This document shows, one piece after another, positions 17,717 through 25,842 of a DNA stretch of 64,000 bases. The number at the start of each line of letters is the position of its first letter. Position 1 is the first letter of the stretch. The translations under genes were made by a program, and so were the position numbers. Source of the DNA: CAYQPF01 sp964419225. GTDB taxonomy: Bacteria; Cloacimonadota; Cloacimonadia; Cloacimonadales; CAYQPF01. The notes below the pieces were generated by a model, which saw only the letters and a list, made by a program, of their open reading frames with translations, was not told the DNA's origin and did not search any database. The stretch covers positions 1-64,000 of the forward strand of contig CAYQPF010000005.1 in the NCBI GenBank assembly GCA_964419225.1, in the 5' to 3' direction.

Positions 17717-18043
17717 ATGTTATATAGTTTATTGGCAGCTGCGCCTGCAGCACAACCACAGGGAAATGTGTTCAGTATGATGCTTCCCTTTGCAGCTATT
17801 TTCTTAATTATGTACTTTTTAATTATCAGACCCCAACAAAAGAAACAAAAAGATTTACAAGCTATGATCGAGAGTATCAAAGTGAATGACTGGGTTGTTA
17901 CCTCCGGTGGAGTTATCGGCAAAGTTGTTGCTATCAACGACATCAAGCACATCATCACTTTAAGAGTTGATGAAGCTACCAACACAAAGATGGATTTTCA
18001 GAAACACGCTGTAGTAGGACTTATAAACCATGAAGAAAAATAG
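17717..18043 (+). CDS. yajC: Preprotein translocase accessory subunit YajC
   Basis: A 108-residue single-pass membrane protein: an N-terminal segment, one TM helix (LPFAAIFLIMYFLIIRP) and the conserved QQKKQKDLQAMIESIKVNDWVVTSGGVIGKV that defines YajC. It associates with SecDF at the Sec translocon. AGGAG lies 5 bases before the ATG. It begins a cluster with def, fmt and a DUF116 gene; its 3' end overlaps def by 14 bases, implying translational coupling. Confidence 0.93.
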   Translation: MLYSLLAAAPAAQPQGNVFSMMLPFAAIFLIMYFLIIRPQQKKQKDLQAMIESIKVNDWVVTSGGVIGKVVAINDIKHIITLRVDEATNTKMDFQKHAVVGLINHEEK

Positions 18044-18596
18044 AGGTAAAATTCTTGATATCCGTGTAATTGGAGATAAAGTACTCAGAGAAATAGCCAA
18101 GCCCGTTGAAGAGATTACTCCGGAAATCAAGGAATTTATTAAGGATTTGATTGCCACCATGTATGAAAAAGACGGTATCGGTCTGGCTGCACCTCAGGTA
18201 GGAAGATCTCTGCGTATTTTTATTGTAGATCCCGATGTACATAAGGAAGATGCCAAACCAAATCCGCATGTATTTATCAATCCGCGTTTCACTCTCATGG
18301 AAGATGAAACTACCTATGATGAAGGCTGTCTGAGTGTTCCTGAGATCTTTGAAAAAGTCAAAAGATACAAAAAAGTCAGTATCGAAGCACTCGATGAACA
18401 TGGAGAACTGAGAAAATACGACGCAGAAGAAGTATTCGCTATTGCCCTCCAGCACGAATATGACCATCTTGACGGAATCCTCTTTATCGACAGACTTCCC
18501 AAGATCAAACAACTTACCCTGAAACACAAGCTGAAAATGCTGATGAAAACTACTGACGAGAACGGTGTTAACATTCGCGTGGATGAGGATGAATAA
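18030..18596 (+). CDS. def: Peptide deformylase
   Basis: A 188-residue peptide deformylase, removing N-formyl groups from nascent proteins. All three motifs are intact: GIGLAAPQVG, EGCLSVP (metal-binding Cys) and QHEYDHLDG (HEXXH metal site). The start at 18030 overlaps yajC. Its 3' end overlaps or abuts fmt, giving the classic def-fmt pair for handling formyl-methionine at both ends. Confidence 0.97.
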   Translation: MKKNRGKILDIRVIGDKVLREIAKPVEEITPEIKEFIKDLIATMYEKDGIGLAAPQVGRSLRIFIVDPDVHKEDAKPNPHVFINPRFTLMEDETTYDEGCLSVPEIFEKVKRYKKVSIEALDEHGELRKYDAEEVFAIALQHEYDHLDGILFIDRLPKIKQLTLKHKLKMLMKTTDENGVNIRVDEDE

Positions 18597-19557
18597 TATT
18601 ATTTTTATGGGCACTCCGGATTTCGCAGTGCCCGCTTTAAAACTTTTAGCAACTTCTCAATTCAGACCGATTCTGGTCATTACTCAACCCGATAAACCGC
18701 AAGGCCGCAAACAAAAGCTTCTCCCCCCTCCTGTTAAAGTTATTGCAGATGAATTAGGTATTCCTGTGATCCAGCCCGAAGATGTAAATACACCCAAAGT
18801 ACTGGCTTATCTGGAAACACTTTCTCCTGCTTTGATTGTAACTGTCGCTTACGGTGGCTATCTTAAAAAGAGGATCAGAAATCTTCCTGTACATGGCTGC
18901 ATTAACCTGCATCCTTCCCTCCTGCCTAAATTCAGAGGTGCTTCCCCTGTTAATTCTGTTCTTTTTGCCGGTGATACTGTAACCGGAAATACTATTTTTA
19001 AAATTGCCAAAGATATGGATGCAGGGCCGATCTTTTTCCAAAACAGATTCAATATTCCTGTAGAATTCTGTTACTCTTCTCTCTATGAATTCCTGGCAGA
19101 AGATGGTGCAAAAGCTTTACTGGAAACTATCCCCGCAATTCTGAACAATACAATTACTCCCATTAAACAGGATCATTCTCAAGCTTCCTTCAGCTTCAAA
19201 ATAACAAAAGAAACCGTTACCATAAACTGGGCACAACCTGCCGTAAGCATACATAATCTGGTGAGAGGACTGGCTTGGGAACCGGGAGCTACAGCATATT
19301 TGAAAGATTCTCTGATCAAGATTATGGATAGTAAAGTTATTGCAGAGAAATGTACTGAAAAACCCGGAACCATTGTAGAAATCATTAAGCATCAGGGATT
19401 TAAAGTCGCCACAGGGGAGATGTATCTTTTGATCACAAAAGTACAACCTGCCGGTAAAAAGATCATGCCTGCACATGATTATAATCTGGGAGCCCGGCTA
19501 GTACCGGGAGCATGCTTTGGAGATAGTCAGGTGTCTAAAGCCTTGAGTAGTGAGTAG
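18589..19557 (+). CDS. fmt: Methionyl-tRNA formyltransferase
   Basis: A 322-residue enzyme that formylates initiator Met-tRNA with 10-formyl-THF. Motifs: NNIIFMGTPDFAVPALK at the N-terminus, HPSLLPKFRGASPVNSVL (formyl-THF site, with the conserved His and SLLP), and a C-terminal OB-like tRNA-binding domain (PGTIVEIIKHQG, YLLITKVQPAGKK). The start at ATG 18589 gives the family-typical N-terminus and overlaps def by 8 bases; a longer frame to 18565 lies inside def. Confidence 0.96.
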   Translation: MNNIIFMGTPDFAVPALKLLATSQFRPILVITQPDKPQGRKQKLLPPPVKVIADELGIPVIQPEDVNTPKVLAYLETLSPALIVTVAYGGYLKKRIRNLPVHGCINLHPSLLPKFRGASPVNSVLFAGDTVTGNTIFKIAKDMDAGPIFFQNRFNIPVEFCYSSLYEFLAEDGAKALLETIPAILNNTITPIKQDHSQASFSFKITKETVTINWAQPAVSIHNLVRGLAWEPGATAYLKDSLIKIMDSKVIAEKCTEKPGTIVEIIKHQGFKVATGEMYLLITKVQPAGKKIMPAHDYNLGARLVPGACFGDSQVSKALSSE

Positions 19558-19561
19558 AAAA

Positions 19562-20329
19562 ATGGAATTTGAGTTAAATACCAAAGGAAAAGGTTTGTTT
19601 TTATCAACATCGACCATCGGGTTGATCTTGATGATGGCTCTGACAACCTTGCTCTGGTGGTTTATTTCCCCGCGTCTGCATGAGATCAGCGGAGTGCTTG
19701 CCGTTACCGTTCTCACAGGCTTAAGAGTCTTTTATTTTCTCGTACTTTCCGGTATTATATTTATTATTTTAACTTGTATATTAGAAAAGAATTTCCTTAT
19801 TTCAGGTTTTATTATCAGAATAACTCTCCAGTTCCTCTTCCCTATCACCATCCTTTTAGGCCGGATTGTCGGTATTTCCAAAGACAGGATGCGGGAATCA
19901 TATGTACCGGTGAACAATTCCTTTGTCAAAGCTATCAAAAAGAGTTTTAACCCCAAAGATATCCTGATCCTCTTACCCCACTGCCTGCAGAATACAGGCT
20001 GTGATCTGAGGATTACCGTTAATATTAAAAACTGTCATGACTGTGGACGCTGTAATATCGGTGCATTGGTCAGAATTGCCACTAAATTCGGTACTTCCAT
20101 CGCCATTGCCACAGGTGGAACACTCGCCCGCAGAATTATTATCCAAAACAAACCAAAGTTTATTATAGCTGTTGCCTGCCAGAGAGATCTGGTGGATGGC
20201 ATGCAGGATGTATTTCCCATCCCTGTTTACGGAGTTTTGAATCTCAGACCCGAAGGACCCTGTATCAATACAATGGTCGATACGGAAGAGATCGAAAATG
20301 TGATCAGAAAAGTAATCAAGATACAGTAG
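19562..20329 (+). CDS. DUF116 membrane protein with conserved cysteines
   Basis: A 255-residue DUF116 protein. The N-terminus has two hydrophobic segments (TIGLILMMALTTLLWWF and about residues 47-72). The C-terminal domain carries the family signature: LLPHCLQNTGC, NCHDCGRCNIG, IATGGTLARRI, AVACQRDLVDG and LNLRPEGPCINTMVD, with cysteines suited to a metal or Fe-S site. Function unknown; it often neighbours def/fmt, as here. ATG 19562 is preferred (4 bases after fmt); an in-frame GTG at 19550 overlapping fmt is the alternative. Last gene of the yajC cluster. Confidence 0.87.
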   Translation: MEFELNTKGKGLFLSTSTIGLILMMALTTLLWWFISPRLHEISGVLAVTVLTGLRVFYFLVLSGIIFIILTCILEKNFLISGFIIRITLQFLFPITILLGRIVGISKDRMRESYVPVNNSFVKAIKKSFNPKDILILLPHCLQNTGCDLRITVNIKNCHDCGRCNIGALVRIATKFGTSIAIATGGTLARRIIIQNKPKFIIAVACQRDLVDGMQDVFPIPVYGVLNLRPEGPCINTMVDTEEIENVIRKVIKIQ

Positions 20330-20596
20330 TCAGTGGCCAATAGGCAGAGAGGAGAGATAACTCACCCCCGGCCCCTCTCTTGCAAAGCGAGGGGAGTGGA
20401 TAGAGAAGTCGTCAGGCGACAGTGGGGAAGACTCCGCGTGTCCCCTGTATAACCAGCCTTTAGACTGGTTCAATGAAAAGTCCTTGCCTTTTTAAGGGAA
20501 AGGATTTAGGATAGGGTTGTCGGAGTAGTTGTTAGTTATCAATTGTTAATTGTTAGTGAGTAAGTGAATTAATATTAATTAGTACCTGGAGGTAAA
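20330..20596. other. Intergenic region with repeats
   Basis: Holds the CCCCTCTC palindromic repeat (20360-20398) and further hairpins: GTCG-TCAGG-CGAC (20408-20420), GGGGA...TCCCC (20424-20445) and AACCAG...CTGGTT (20451-20470). GTTGTTAGTTATCAATTGTT-type repeats follow. No gene. Confidence 0.6.
20360..20398 (+). repeat. Dispersed CCCCTCTC...GAGGGG palindromic repeat, copy 2
   Basis: AACTCACCCCCGGCCCCTCT, then CTTGCAAAGCGAGGGGAGTG; same unit as at 3881 (inverted), 62697 and 63468, and like 62697 it is preceded by AGTCAGTGG-type sequence. Confidence 0.78.
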
Positions 20597-21349
20597 ATGA
20601 AAAAATTAGTGTTCTTATTATTACTTTTACCCTTAGTCCTTTTTGCAAGGGAAGAAATTACCATTGCTGATTCTCCGACTGCCGGAATTTTGCAGAAAGG
20701 AGAAGCTTTGATCTTTGCCAAGATCTACCGCGAAAACGGCATGCTCACAGGCTCTCAGGTAGGATTACTGCCGGGCTTCATGTTTGGCGTCAGTTTCGGT
20801 GGGGAAGATGTGGTAGGGAACCAGGAACCACGCTGGCATGACGGAGTAGAATTCAATACCAAACTCCGCCTGAATGAAGAAGATGGCAAATATCCGGCCT
20901 GGGTGATCGGTTTTGATTCTCAGGGACATGGTGCTTATAATAAAGATTTGAAACGCTATGATTTCAAATCCAAAGGTTTTTACACTACCGCTTCCAAAAA
21001 CTATAATTTTCTGGGAACCTTAGGCTTACACGCTGGTATCAATTACTCGCTTGAAAACAAAGATAAGGACAAGGATCTTAATCTGTTTTGCGGTCTCACC
21101 AAAGATGTGGGGAAGAAGCTGATGCTTGGTCTGGAATACGATGCAGCCTTTAATGATAATCAGGAAGAAGTTCTGGCAACCGCCTCAGACCCCAAAGGTA
21201 AAGGCAGAGGATTTCTCAATTCAGCAGTCAGTTTATCCCTTACAGACGAACTCGTTTTGAAACTTAATCTCTATGACATGCTCCAGAACGGACCAGAAAC
21301 TAAAGGGTTGGACAGATCTGTTTCCATCTTCTATTTTATAACTTTCTAA
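20597..21349 (+). CDS. Outer-membrane beta-barrel protein (predicted)
   Basis: A 250-residue exported protein: signal peptide MKKLVFLLLLLPLVLFA, then alternating strands (GLLPGFMFGVSFGG, GTLGLHAGINYSL, KLMLGLEYDAAF, AVSLSLTDELVLKLNLYDML) and a C-terminal SIFYFITF ending in phenylalanine, as in outer-membrane proteins. It resembles the YjbH-like barrel proteins found in FCB bacteria, but I cannot name a substrate. GGAGG lies just upstream of the ATG. Monocistronic as far as can be seen. Confidence 0.72.
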   Translation: MKKLVFLLLLLPLVLFAREEITIADSPTAGILQKGEALIFAKIYRENGMLTGSQVGLLPGFMFGVSFGGEDVVGNQEPRWHDGVEFNTKLRLNEEDGKYPAWVIGFDSQGHGAYNKDLKRYDFKSKGFYTTASKNYNFLGTLGLHAGINYSLENKDKDKDLNLFCGLTKDVGKKLMLGLEYDAAFNDNQEEVLATASDPKGKGRGFLNSAVSLSLTDELVLKLNLYDMLQNGPETKGLDRSVSIFYFITF

Positions 21350-21659
21350 CACAAAGAAGGAGATACATTAGAGAATATTTAACAGGGATGAACATGATAA
21401 ACAGGATAATATTCCTGCATATTTCTCTCTCACTCTGTTGATAATTTTCTCATTTTTCTCTTCATTCCTTAAAGAAGCTTCTCTTTAGCTTCTTACTAGC
21501 TCCCTACTAGGTGCTTATTTATATTAAGAATTATCTATAAATTAAGTATGCTGGTAAGGAAACTTATGTAAATCGGGGATTATAAAATGAAAATTAATGA
21601 ACTAAAAAATACAGATTTTACTAACTGCTGAAAATTAATACAGGATTAAGGAGACATTA
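21350..21659. other. Intergenic region at the left edge of the accessory island
   Basis: No supported gene. It contains the phrase TATTTAACAGGGATGAACAT near 21377, which recurs in variant form near 49470, and an AAGAAGCTTCTC / TAGCTTCTT block at about 21473-21503. A 13-codon frame at 21587 is too short to support. Confidence 0.4.
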
Positions 21660-22164
21660 ATGTCGTTGGCAAATAAAGAGAATCATCAGCTTGAATGGAA
21701 AGAAGAGTGGCGTGATGAGTATATAAAATGGATCTGTGGTTTTGCTAATGCTGACGGTGGAACCTTGGGGACGCAATATCGAGAAAATGAAAGAAGAATG
21801 CAGAGCAGCCCAAAATCATGAGCCGGAAATCAAATATGATTTCGGTGGAGTTATGATCACTTTTATCGGTAAAATTCCAGCGGAATATTCTAATTCAGCA
21901 GATTCTGGTGGAAAAGAATCAAAGAAAACTGTGGTGAAAACTGTGGTGAAAACTGTGGTGAAAATCTTAAATGAGATTCAGCAAAATCCCTATATTACCC
22001 GAGCAGAGTTGAGTAAAATTACAGGATTAAGTGTTAGAGGAATTGAGTGGAATTTAACAAAACTGAAGAAAAATGGAAATATAATCAGAATTGGTACCGA
22101 CAAATCCGGTTATTGGAAAATTGTGAAGAAACATAAAAACATAAATGACAACAATGATAATTAA
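21660..22164 (+). pseudogene. AlbA_2 (Schlafen-like) putative DNA-binding protein, internally deleted
   Basis: The first 36 codons (NHQLEWKEEWRDEYIKWICG, then FANADGGTL) are the N-terminus of an AlbA_2-domain ATP-binding regulator. At about 21761-21771 the sequence jumps, in another frame, to the family's C-terminal part (WGRNIEKMKEECRAA, YDFGGVMITF) and its winged-helix tail (TRAELSKITGLSVRGIEWNL). Some 200-300 codons are missing, and the first frame stops at 21821. The linker carries three perfect 12-base repeats coding TVVK. The deletion junction and frame change make it non-functional, although the C-terminal winged helix could still be translated. Confidence 0.8.
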
Positions 22165-22331
22165 TGATTATGAATCCACTACAATCAAATAGCAATTCCT
22201 GGGTTAACAGTGTTTTATATTTCCTTAAACCTGATCTGAAAGCACCATTTGTTCCAACAGATATGCCGGGTAATAATGCTAGTCATAACCTCCGTATAAA
22301 TCAAAATCCATTGAAGGCACCAAATGAATAA
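22164..22331 (+). pseudogene. Probable C-terminal remnant of a toxin/Rhs-type protein
   Basis: A 55-codon frame (NSNSWVNSVLYFLKPDL, then PTDMPGNNASHNLRINQN) starting at an ATG that overlaps the stop of the AlbA remnant by one base. The NSNSWVN motif resembles tails of polymorphic-toxin proteins, and like such tails it is followed at once by a small membrane protein gene (overlap of 8 bases). No N-terminal domain is present. Assignment is tentative and based on motif resemblance and context. Confidence 0.35.
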
Positions 22332-22659
22332 ACTAAATAGACATATGAGAACGTATAAGGGATTATATATTAACTTTATTAGTATTGTAATTTTGTTTTC
22401 AATTGATTACTTGATTAGATATGTGAACGGAAAACCCGGATGTAGGTTACCTAAACATGGTATTCCTGAAATTCTATTTGGTTTACTGTATATTATTGCG
22501 ACAATGGTATCTGTATATAATATATTGATAAGTGAATCAAATATTCAAAGTAAATGGATTAAAGCATTAATTCGAATATTGCAAATTGTATTAGTCTTGA
22601 TTTTTAATGCCTATTTCCTATTGGCTTATTCTCTAGATACAGAAATAGACTCTTTATGA
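22324..22659 (+). CDS. Small three-helix membrane protein, possible immunity protein
   Basis: A 111-residue protein with three hydrophobic helices (INFISIVILFSIDYLI, ILFGLLYIIATMVSVYNIL, LIRILQIVLVLIFNAYFLL). I do not recognise the family. It overlaps the end of the preceding toxin-tail remnant by 8 bases, the arrangement expected for an immunity gene. The function is inferred from position only. Confidence 0.5.
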   Translation: MNKLNRHMRTYKGLYINFISIVILFSIDYLIRYVNGKPGCRLPKHGIPEILFGLLYIIATMVSVYNILISESNIQSKWIKALIRILQIVLVLIFNAYFLLAYSLDTEIDSL

Positions 22660-22880
22660 ATCAATTAAAAACAGGATATTTCTTGATTTTAATAGTTAAT
22701 CATATTCTATGGAGGATTGATGAATAAACAAAAAATTGCTGTATTAGTTCAAACCGGATTTGGTATGCTTATAATATTAAGTGAATTTACCTGGATGTTT
22801 GATATTGATAAAATTTGGGCAATATTTTTTTTGATTCCATTTATCATATGCTTTTTAAATGATATGAATAATATTTTCAC

Positions 22881-23243
22881 GTTGAGCCACTCGTCCAGTC
22901 TGAATGAGCCATGTCTCCGTTGAAAATGAGCCACCAGTAAAAATATTCGTAGAGTTTTAAAAGGCATTCCCAAAATGAGTGTTTCTGAAGGTTTTACAAT
23001 AATGATGAATAAGATATGATTTTAATTCATGTGTGGATAGAAATAATAATCTTTCGTCCTAACGGACTGGGTTTGGTGTCATTCAACCCGGCAGTTAAAA
23101 CTGCCCGGCTAAAGTCTTCTGTCCTACGGACAATTTGAGAGATACCACAGATTTATTGTTTTCAACTCAAGTATTTATTAGTGGCTCACTCTTTCGGAGA
23201 CATGGCTCATTTCCAGCGGAGGAGTGGCTCACTTAAATTGGAC
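22881..23243. mobile_element. Small non-autonomous element with IS21-like multiple terminal repeats
   Basis: The left end (22881-22934) and right end (23181-23232) are imperfect inverted repeats of about 52 bases. Each contains three spaced copies of TGGCTCA (or TGAGCCA) in matching positions: GTGGCTCA...GGAGACATGGCTCATT...AGTGGCTCA. The right end may extend to GGACA at 23243. Repeated terminal boxes are typical of IS21-type ends. No transposase is encoded; the interior holds a triad repeat (23056-23132). It splits a membrane-protein gene. No clear target duplication was seen. Confidence 0.65.
23056..23132 (+). repeat. Three-hairpin repeat (triad), locus 2
   Basis: GTCC-TAAC-GGAC (23056-23067), GGCAGTT-AA-AACTGCC (23090-23105) and TGTCC-TAC-GGACA (23120-23132). 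Located inside the inverted-repeat element. Confidence 0.72.
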
Positions 23244-23540
23244 ACTATGCTCATCGTGACTGGAATATCCATGATAAATCAAAAACACTAAAAGGTGAAC
23301 TTTTATATGCAACAATTGTATCAAGTTTAATGGTGACTTTGATTGGATTTCAAAAAATAACATTGATCTATTATACCAATGTTTTATTAAATGGTCAAAG
23401 AACAAATTTATCGGTTAGTTTAGAATTATGTTTTACAACGTTATTGGGGATTTCAATACCAATATTCATTTATTTACAAAGAGGTGAAGGAAAAGCAAAA
23501 GAAACAAATGATTCTGAGGATTAAGAGATCTTTGAGTAAA

Positions 23541-23720
23541 GCAAACCATGGTTTATCTTACTCTTCCGGCACAGAATAAATATACTCTTTGGGATTGAGT
23601 ATTAAGGATGAAACATTGAGGCATCTCCCCGTCCGCAGGACGGAAAATATTAGACTGCAGTTTCAACTGCAGGTATATGATTCACACCGCATCTCGTCCG
23701 GCAGGACGACAGATTATTAT
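23541..23720 (+). repeat. Duplicated 180-bp block with Rhs scrap and triad locus 3
   Basis: It opens with AACCATGGTTTATCTTACTC, which codes the Rhs-core phrase GLSYSSGT, then continues into three hairpins: CCGTCC-GCA-GGACGG (23629-23643), CTGCAGTTTCAACTGCAG (23655-23672) and TCGTCC-GGCA-GGACGA (23694-23709). The whole block recurs at 27549-27735 in the same orientation with few differences. The Rhs reading frame is broken here (TAA after GTE). Confidence 0.75.
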
Positions 23721-23954
23721 GTTTTGGGAATCGAGTATGAAGGTGAAACTCTTTAAGAAATTTAGCATGAATAACTGATGGGTCAGGATTCTCAGGAGAC
23801 GAATTGTCCAGTGTTTTCATTTTCGCTTTGTGATGAGATGTTTCGAGAGTTATTTTTTTGTTTGACATGGTCGTAGAATATAAGGAAATTATTTTTGATA
23901 AGGATGTTTTTACTCCTAATGTCCGAGAAATATTGATAAACAAAGGAGGTTGCT

Positions 23955-24269
23955 GTGGAGAAAATGAAAGTTTTGGACAGAGAAATTGCAGTTTATCAAA
24001 AGGATGATAAAGACTACATTTCTTTGACAGATATAGTCAAGACTTTGGATAATGGACTTGCTCTAATTGAAAAATGGTTTCGAAATAAGAATACAATTGA
24101 GTTTCTAGGGATTTGGGAGACTATCTATATTTCTGAATTTAGTTCCCCCGAATTCGAGCGAATTAAAAATCAGGCAGGATTAAACAGATTTGTTTTGTCT
24201 GTGAAGCAGTGGGCGGAAAAAACCTGTTCAATAAGATTAACTATAAAGTTTATAAGTGAGGATTTATGA
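23955..24269 (+). pseudogene. KilA-N domain protein, C-terminally truncated
   Basis: A 104-codon frame with the KilA-N start: YISLTDIVKTLDNGLALIEKW, then RNKNTIEFLGIWE and IKNQAGLNRFVLSVKQWAEKT. Full-length relatives continue past this point with GRYGGTYAHKDIAFEFASW; here the sequence switches to an unrelated tail (CSIRLTIKFISEDL) and stops, so most of the DNA-binding domain's second half is lost. GTG at 23955 is preceded by AAAGGAGG. It overlaps the next gene by 4 bases. KilA-N genes are phage- or island-associated. Confidence 0.78.
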
Positions 24270-24748
24270 AAAATAATTGCTCTATATTGTTATTTCTTCT
24301 TCTTCTTTGCTTTAATGAAATCAGTGCGAAGGAATATAAGTTTCAATTAATTGAAGAGAATTGTTACAAAGATTACTACCTTCTAGTTTTTTCTGACAGT
24401 ACTTTTGACTATTTTCCTACTAAACAAAATAGCATTGAAATTATTGTTAGTAAATATAATTCACGACAAGTTAAAAATAACATGAATTTAAAACGGTTAG
24501 AAATTGATACTATTATTCCGCTCACATTAATTTCAATACCAGATACCACAAAATTTACAATTTCAAATGAATTGCTGGATGAAGAATATGGGTATAAAAA
24601 CTCGTTAAATCCCGGGCAAGGATCAAGATTTGTTGGTCTTTACGAAGTAGTCAAAAAGGGATACATCCAATTGTTACTTCCTTGTTATTTTTCGGAGGAT
24701 ATTATTTGTTATGATGGTAAACTCTATTACATATCTCCTAACGATTAG
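24266..24748 (+). CDS. Exported protein of unknown function
   Basis: A 160-residue product that I do not recognise. Residues 1-21 (KNNCSILLFLLLLCFNEISA) form a signal peptide. The mature part is rich in beta strands and aromatic residues (YKDYYLLVFSDSTFDYF; CYFSEDIICYDGKLYYI). It overlaps the KilA-N remnant by 4 bases (ATGA), which suggests that its true upstream partner was lost when the KilA-N tail was joined. It could be an orphan immunity or island cargo gene. Confidence 0.5.
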   Translation: MKNNCSILLFLLLLCFNEISAKEYKFQLIEENCYKDYYLLVFSDSTFDYFPTKQNSIEIIVSKYNSRQVKNNMNLKRLEIDTIIPLTLISIPDTTKFTISNELLDEEYGYKNSLNPGQGSRFVGLYEVVKKGYIQLLLPCYFSEDIICYDGKLYYISPND

Positions 24749-24937
24749 GTTGCGTATGAATTTAATCGATCTTTTATGATACTTCGAGCTTTTAGCAAAG
24801 TAACAGGAAAATACTGAACACTCAAGACTTTTATTCTATAGGGGTTACTTTTATCAGGACCCATTCTTCCACATATATTTTCTCTGCTTGACTTTTTTTT
24901 CGTTCTTTAATATCTTTATTTCATGAAGGAGTTTGCT

Positions 24938-25279
24938 ATGTACAATGAAGGGGATTTAGCTATAATTATCGATGAGATAAGGAAGAATATTCCTGAAGTA
25001 TCTGAAATAATCCTTTTTGGCAGTTATGCCACTGGAAATCCCAACATGGACAGTGATCTCGATATCCTTACTAAAGTTAACAGAGATATTCCCAGAAAAG
25101 AAAAACTACTTTTGCTTAATAATCTTCTCCTTTCTTTCTCCAGGAAACATTTGGATGTTGATTTAATCATTAAAAATAATCTTGAATATGATCTTCTCAA
25201 GAGTCAATTTGGATCATTGTGCTATGAAGTTGAAAATAATGGGAAAACAATATGGATCAAAAATCCAAAAACTGCATAG
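24938..25279 (+). CDS. Minimal nucleotidyltransferase (MNT) antitoxin
   Basis: A 113-residue nucleotidyltransferase-fold protein with the signature GSYATGNPNMDSDLDI (GSxxxG and the DxD catalytic pair) and a third acidic residue in LDVDLII. In MNT/HEPN modules this enzyme acts as the antitoxin by adding nucleotides to the HEPN RNase. ATG 24938 is chosen because AAGGAG lies just upstream; the frame begins at 24923. It overlaps the HEPN gene by 28 bases, so expression is coupled. Confidence 0.9.
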   Translation: MYNEGDLAIIIDEIRKNIPEVSEIILFGSYATGNPNMDSDLDILTKVNRDIPRKEKLLLLNNLLLSFSRKHLDVDLIIKNNLEYDLLKSQFGSLCYEVENNGKTIWIKNPKTA

Positions 25280-25656
25280 ACTTAAACTTAGTACAAAAAT
25301 GGTTGCTCAAAGCTGGGAATGATCTGGAAATAGTGCGTCAGGGATTACAAGCTGAAAACGTAGTCACCGATGTTCTTTGTTTTCATTGCCAACAAGTTGT
25401 AGAAAAATGTTTCAAAGCATATCTCATATCTAAAAATCTGAATTTTCCCAAGACACACAATCTCTCAATTCTCTTAGAAAAAATGATTCATGATGATGTT
25501 GAATTTGAAAAGTTTGAAGATATTGTATATATGACCAATTATGCCGTTGAACTCAGATATCCAGACGATTTTTTTATTCCTGATCTGATAGAAACTCAGG
25601 AAGCATACAAAAATGCTCTTCGAGTATTCCAAAATATATCTCAAAGATTACAGTAA
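25252..25656 (+). CDS. HEPN-domain toxin of a MNT/HEPN pair
   Basis: A 134-residue all-alpha HEPN protein: WLLKAGNDLEIVRQGL, FHCQQVVEKCFKAYLI (the HxQQxxEKxxKA helix) and a C-terminal YAVELRYPDDFF. In the family the second helix pair forms an RNase site; the classical RxxxxH ribonuclease motif is not obvious here, so activity is uncertain. It directly follows and overlaps the nucleotidyltransferase gene, the standard type VII toxin-antitoxin order reversed (antitoxin first). Confidence 0.88.
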   Translation: MDQKSKNCIDLNLVQKWLLKAGNDLEIVRQGLQAENVVTDVLCFHCQQVVEKCFKAYLISKNLNFPKTHNLSILLEKMIHDDVEFEKFEDIVYMTNYAVELRYPDDFFIPDLIETQEAYKNALRVFQNISQRLQ

Positions 25657-25842
25657 TTAATTCAGCAAGTAAAAGGAAGAATTTATTTGACACGATCTTA
25701 GACAATCTTATTATGTTGTATGAAAGGAGATCGGGGAAATTTGTTAATTATTAGTTGTTAGTTGTTAATGAAGAGATGGGAATTGAATGATACTTCTTGA
25801 GTTCTTCCCGGATTATCCCACTTTTATTAATTAGGTTAATAT

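Larger units (their letters stand above)
22720..23524 (+). pseudogene. Membrane protein gene interrupted by a small inverted-repeat element
   Basis: The 5' part (from ATG 22720, behind GGAGG) codes two hydrophobic segments and is intact up to FLNDMNNIF. At about 22881 it runs into an inverted-repeat element and stops at 22923. The 3' part resumes about 23249 as YAHRDWNIHDKSKTLKGELL, then two more helices, and ends KETNDSED at 23524. Removing the element would join two halves of a four-helix protein of roughly 150 residues. Function unknown; position suggests a second immunity-like membrane protein. Confidence 0.65.

Noticed and set aside
18021..18614. 197-codon minus-strand frame opposite def
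   Set aside because: Antisense shadow; def on the plus strand has all catalytic motifs.
21907..21960. Possible CRISPR-like short repeats (12-base, three copies)
   Set aside because: They are contiguous, coding TVVK within the AlbA remnant, with no spacers. No CRISPR array was found anywhere in the window.
23650..23943. 97-codon minus-strand frame in the island
   Set aside because: Lies across the triad repeat block and has no recognisable domain.
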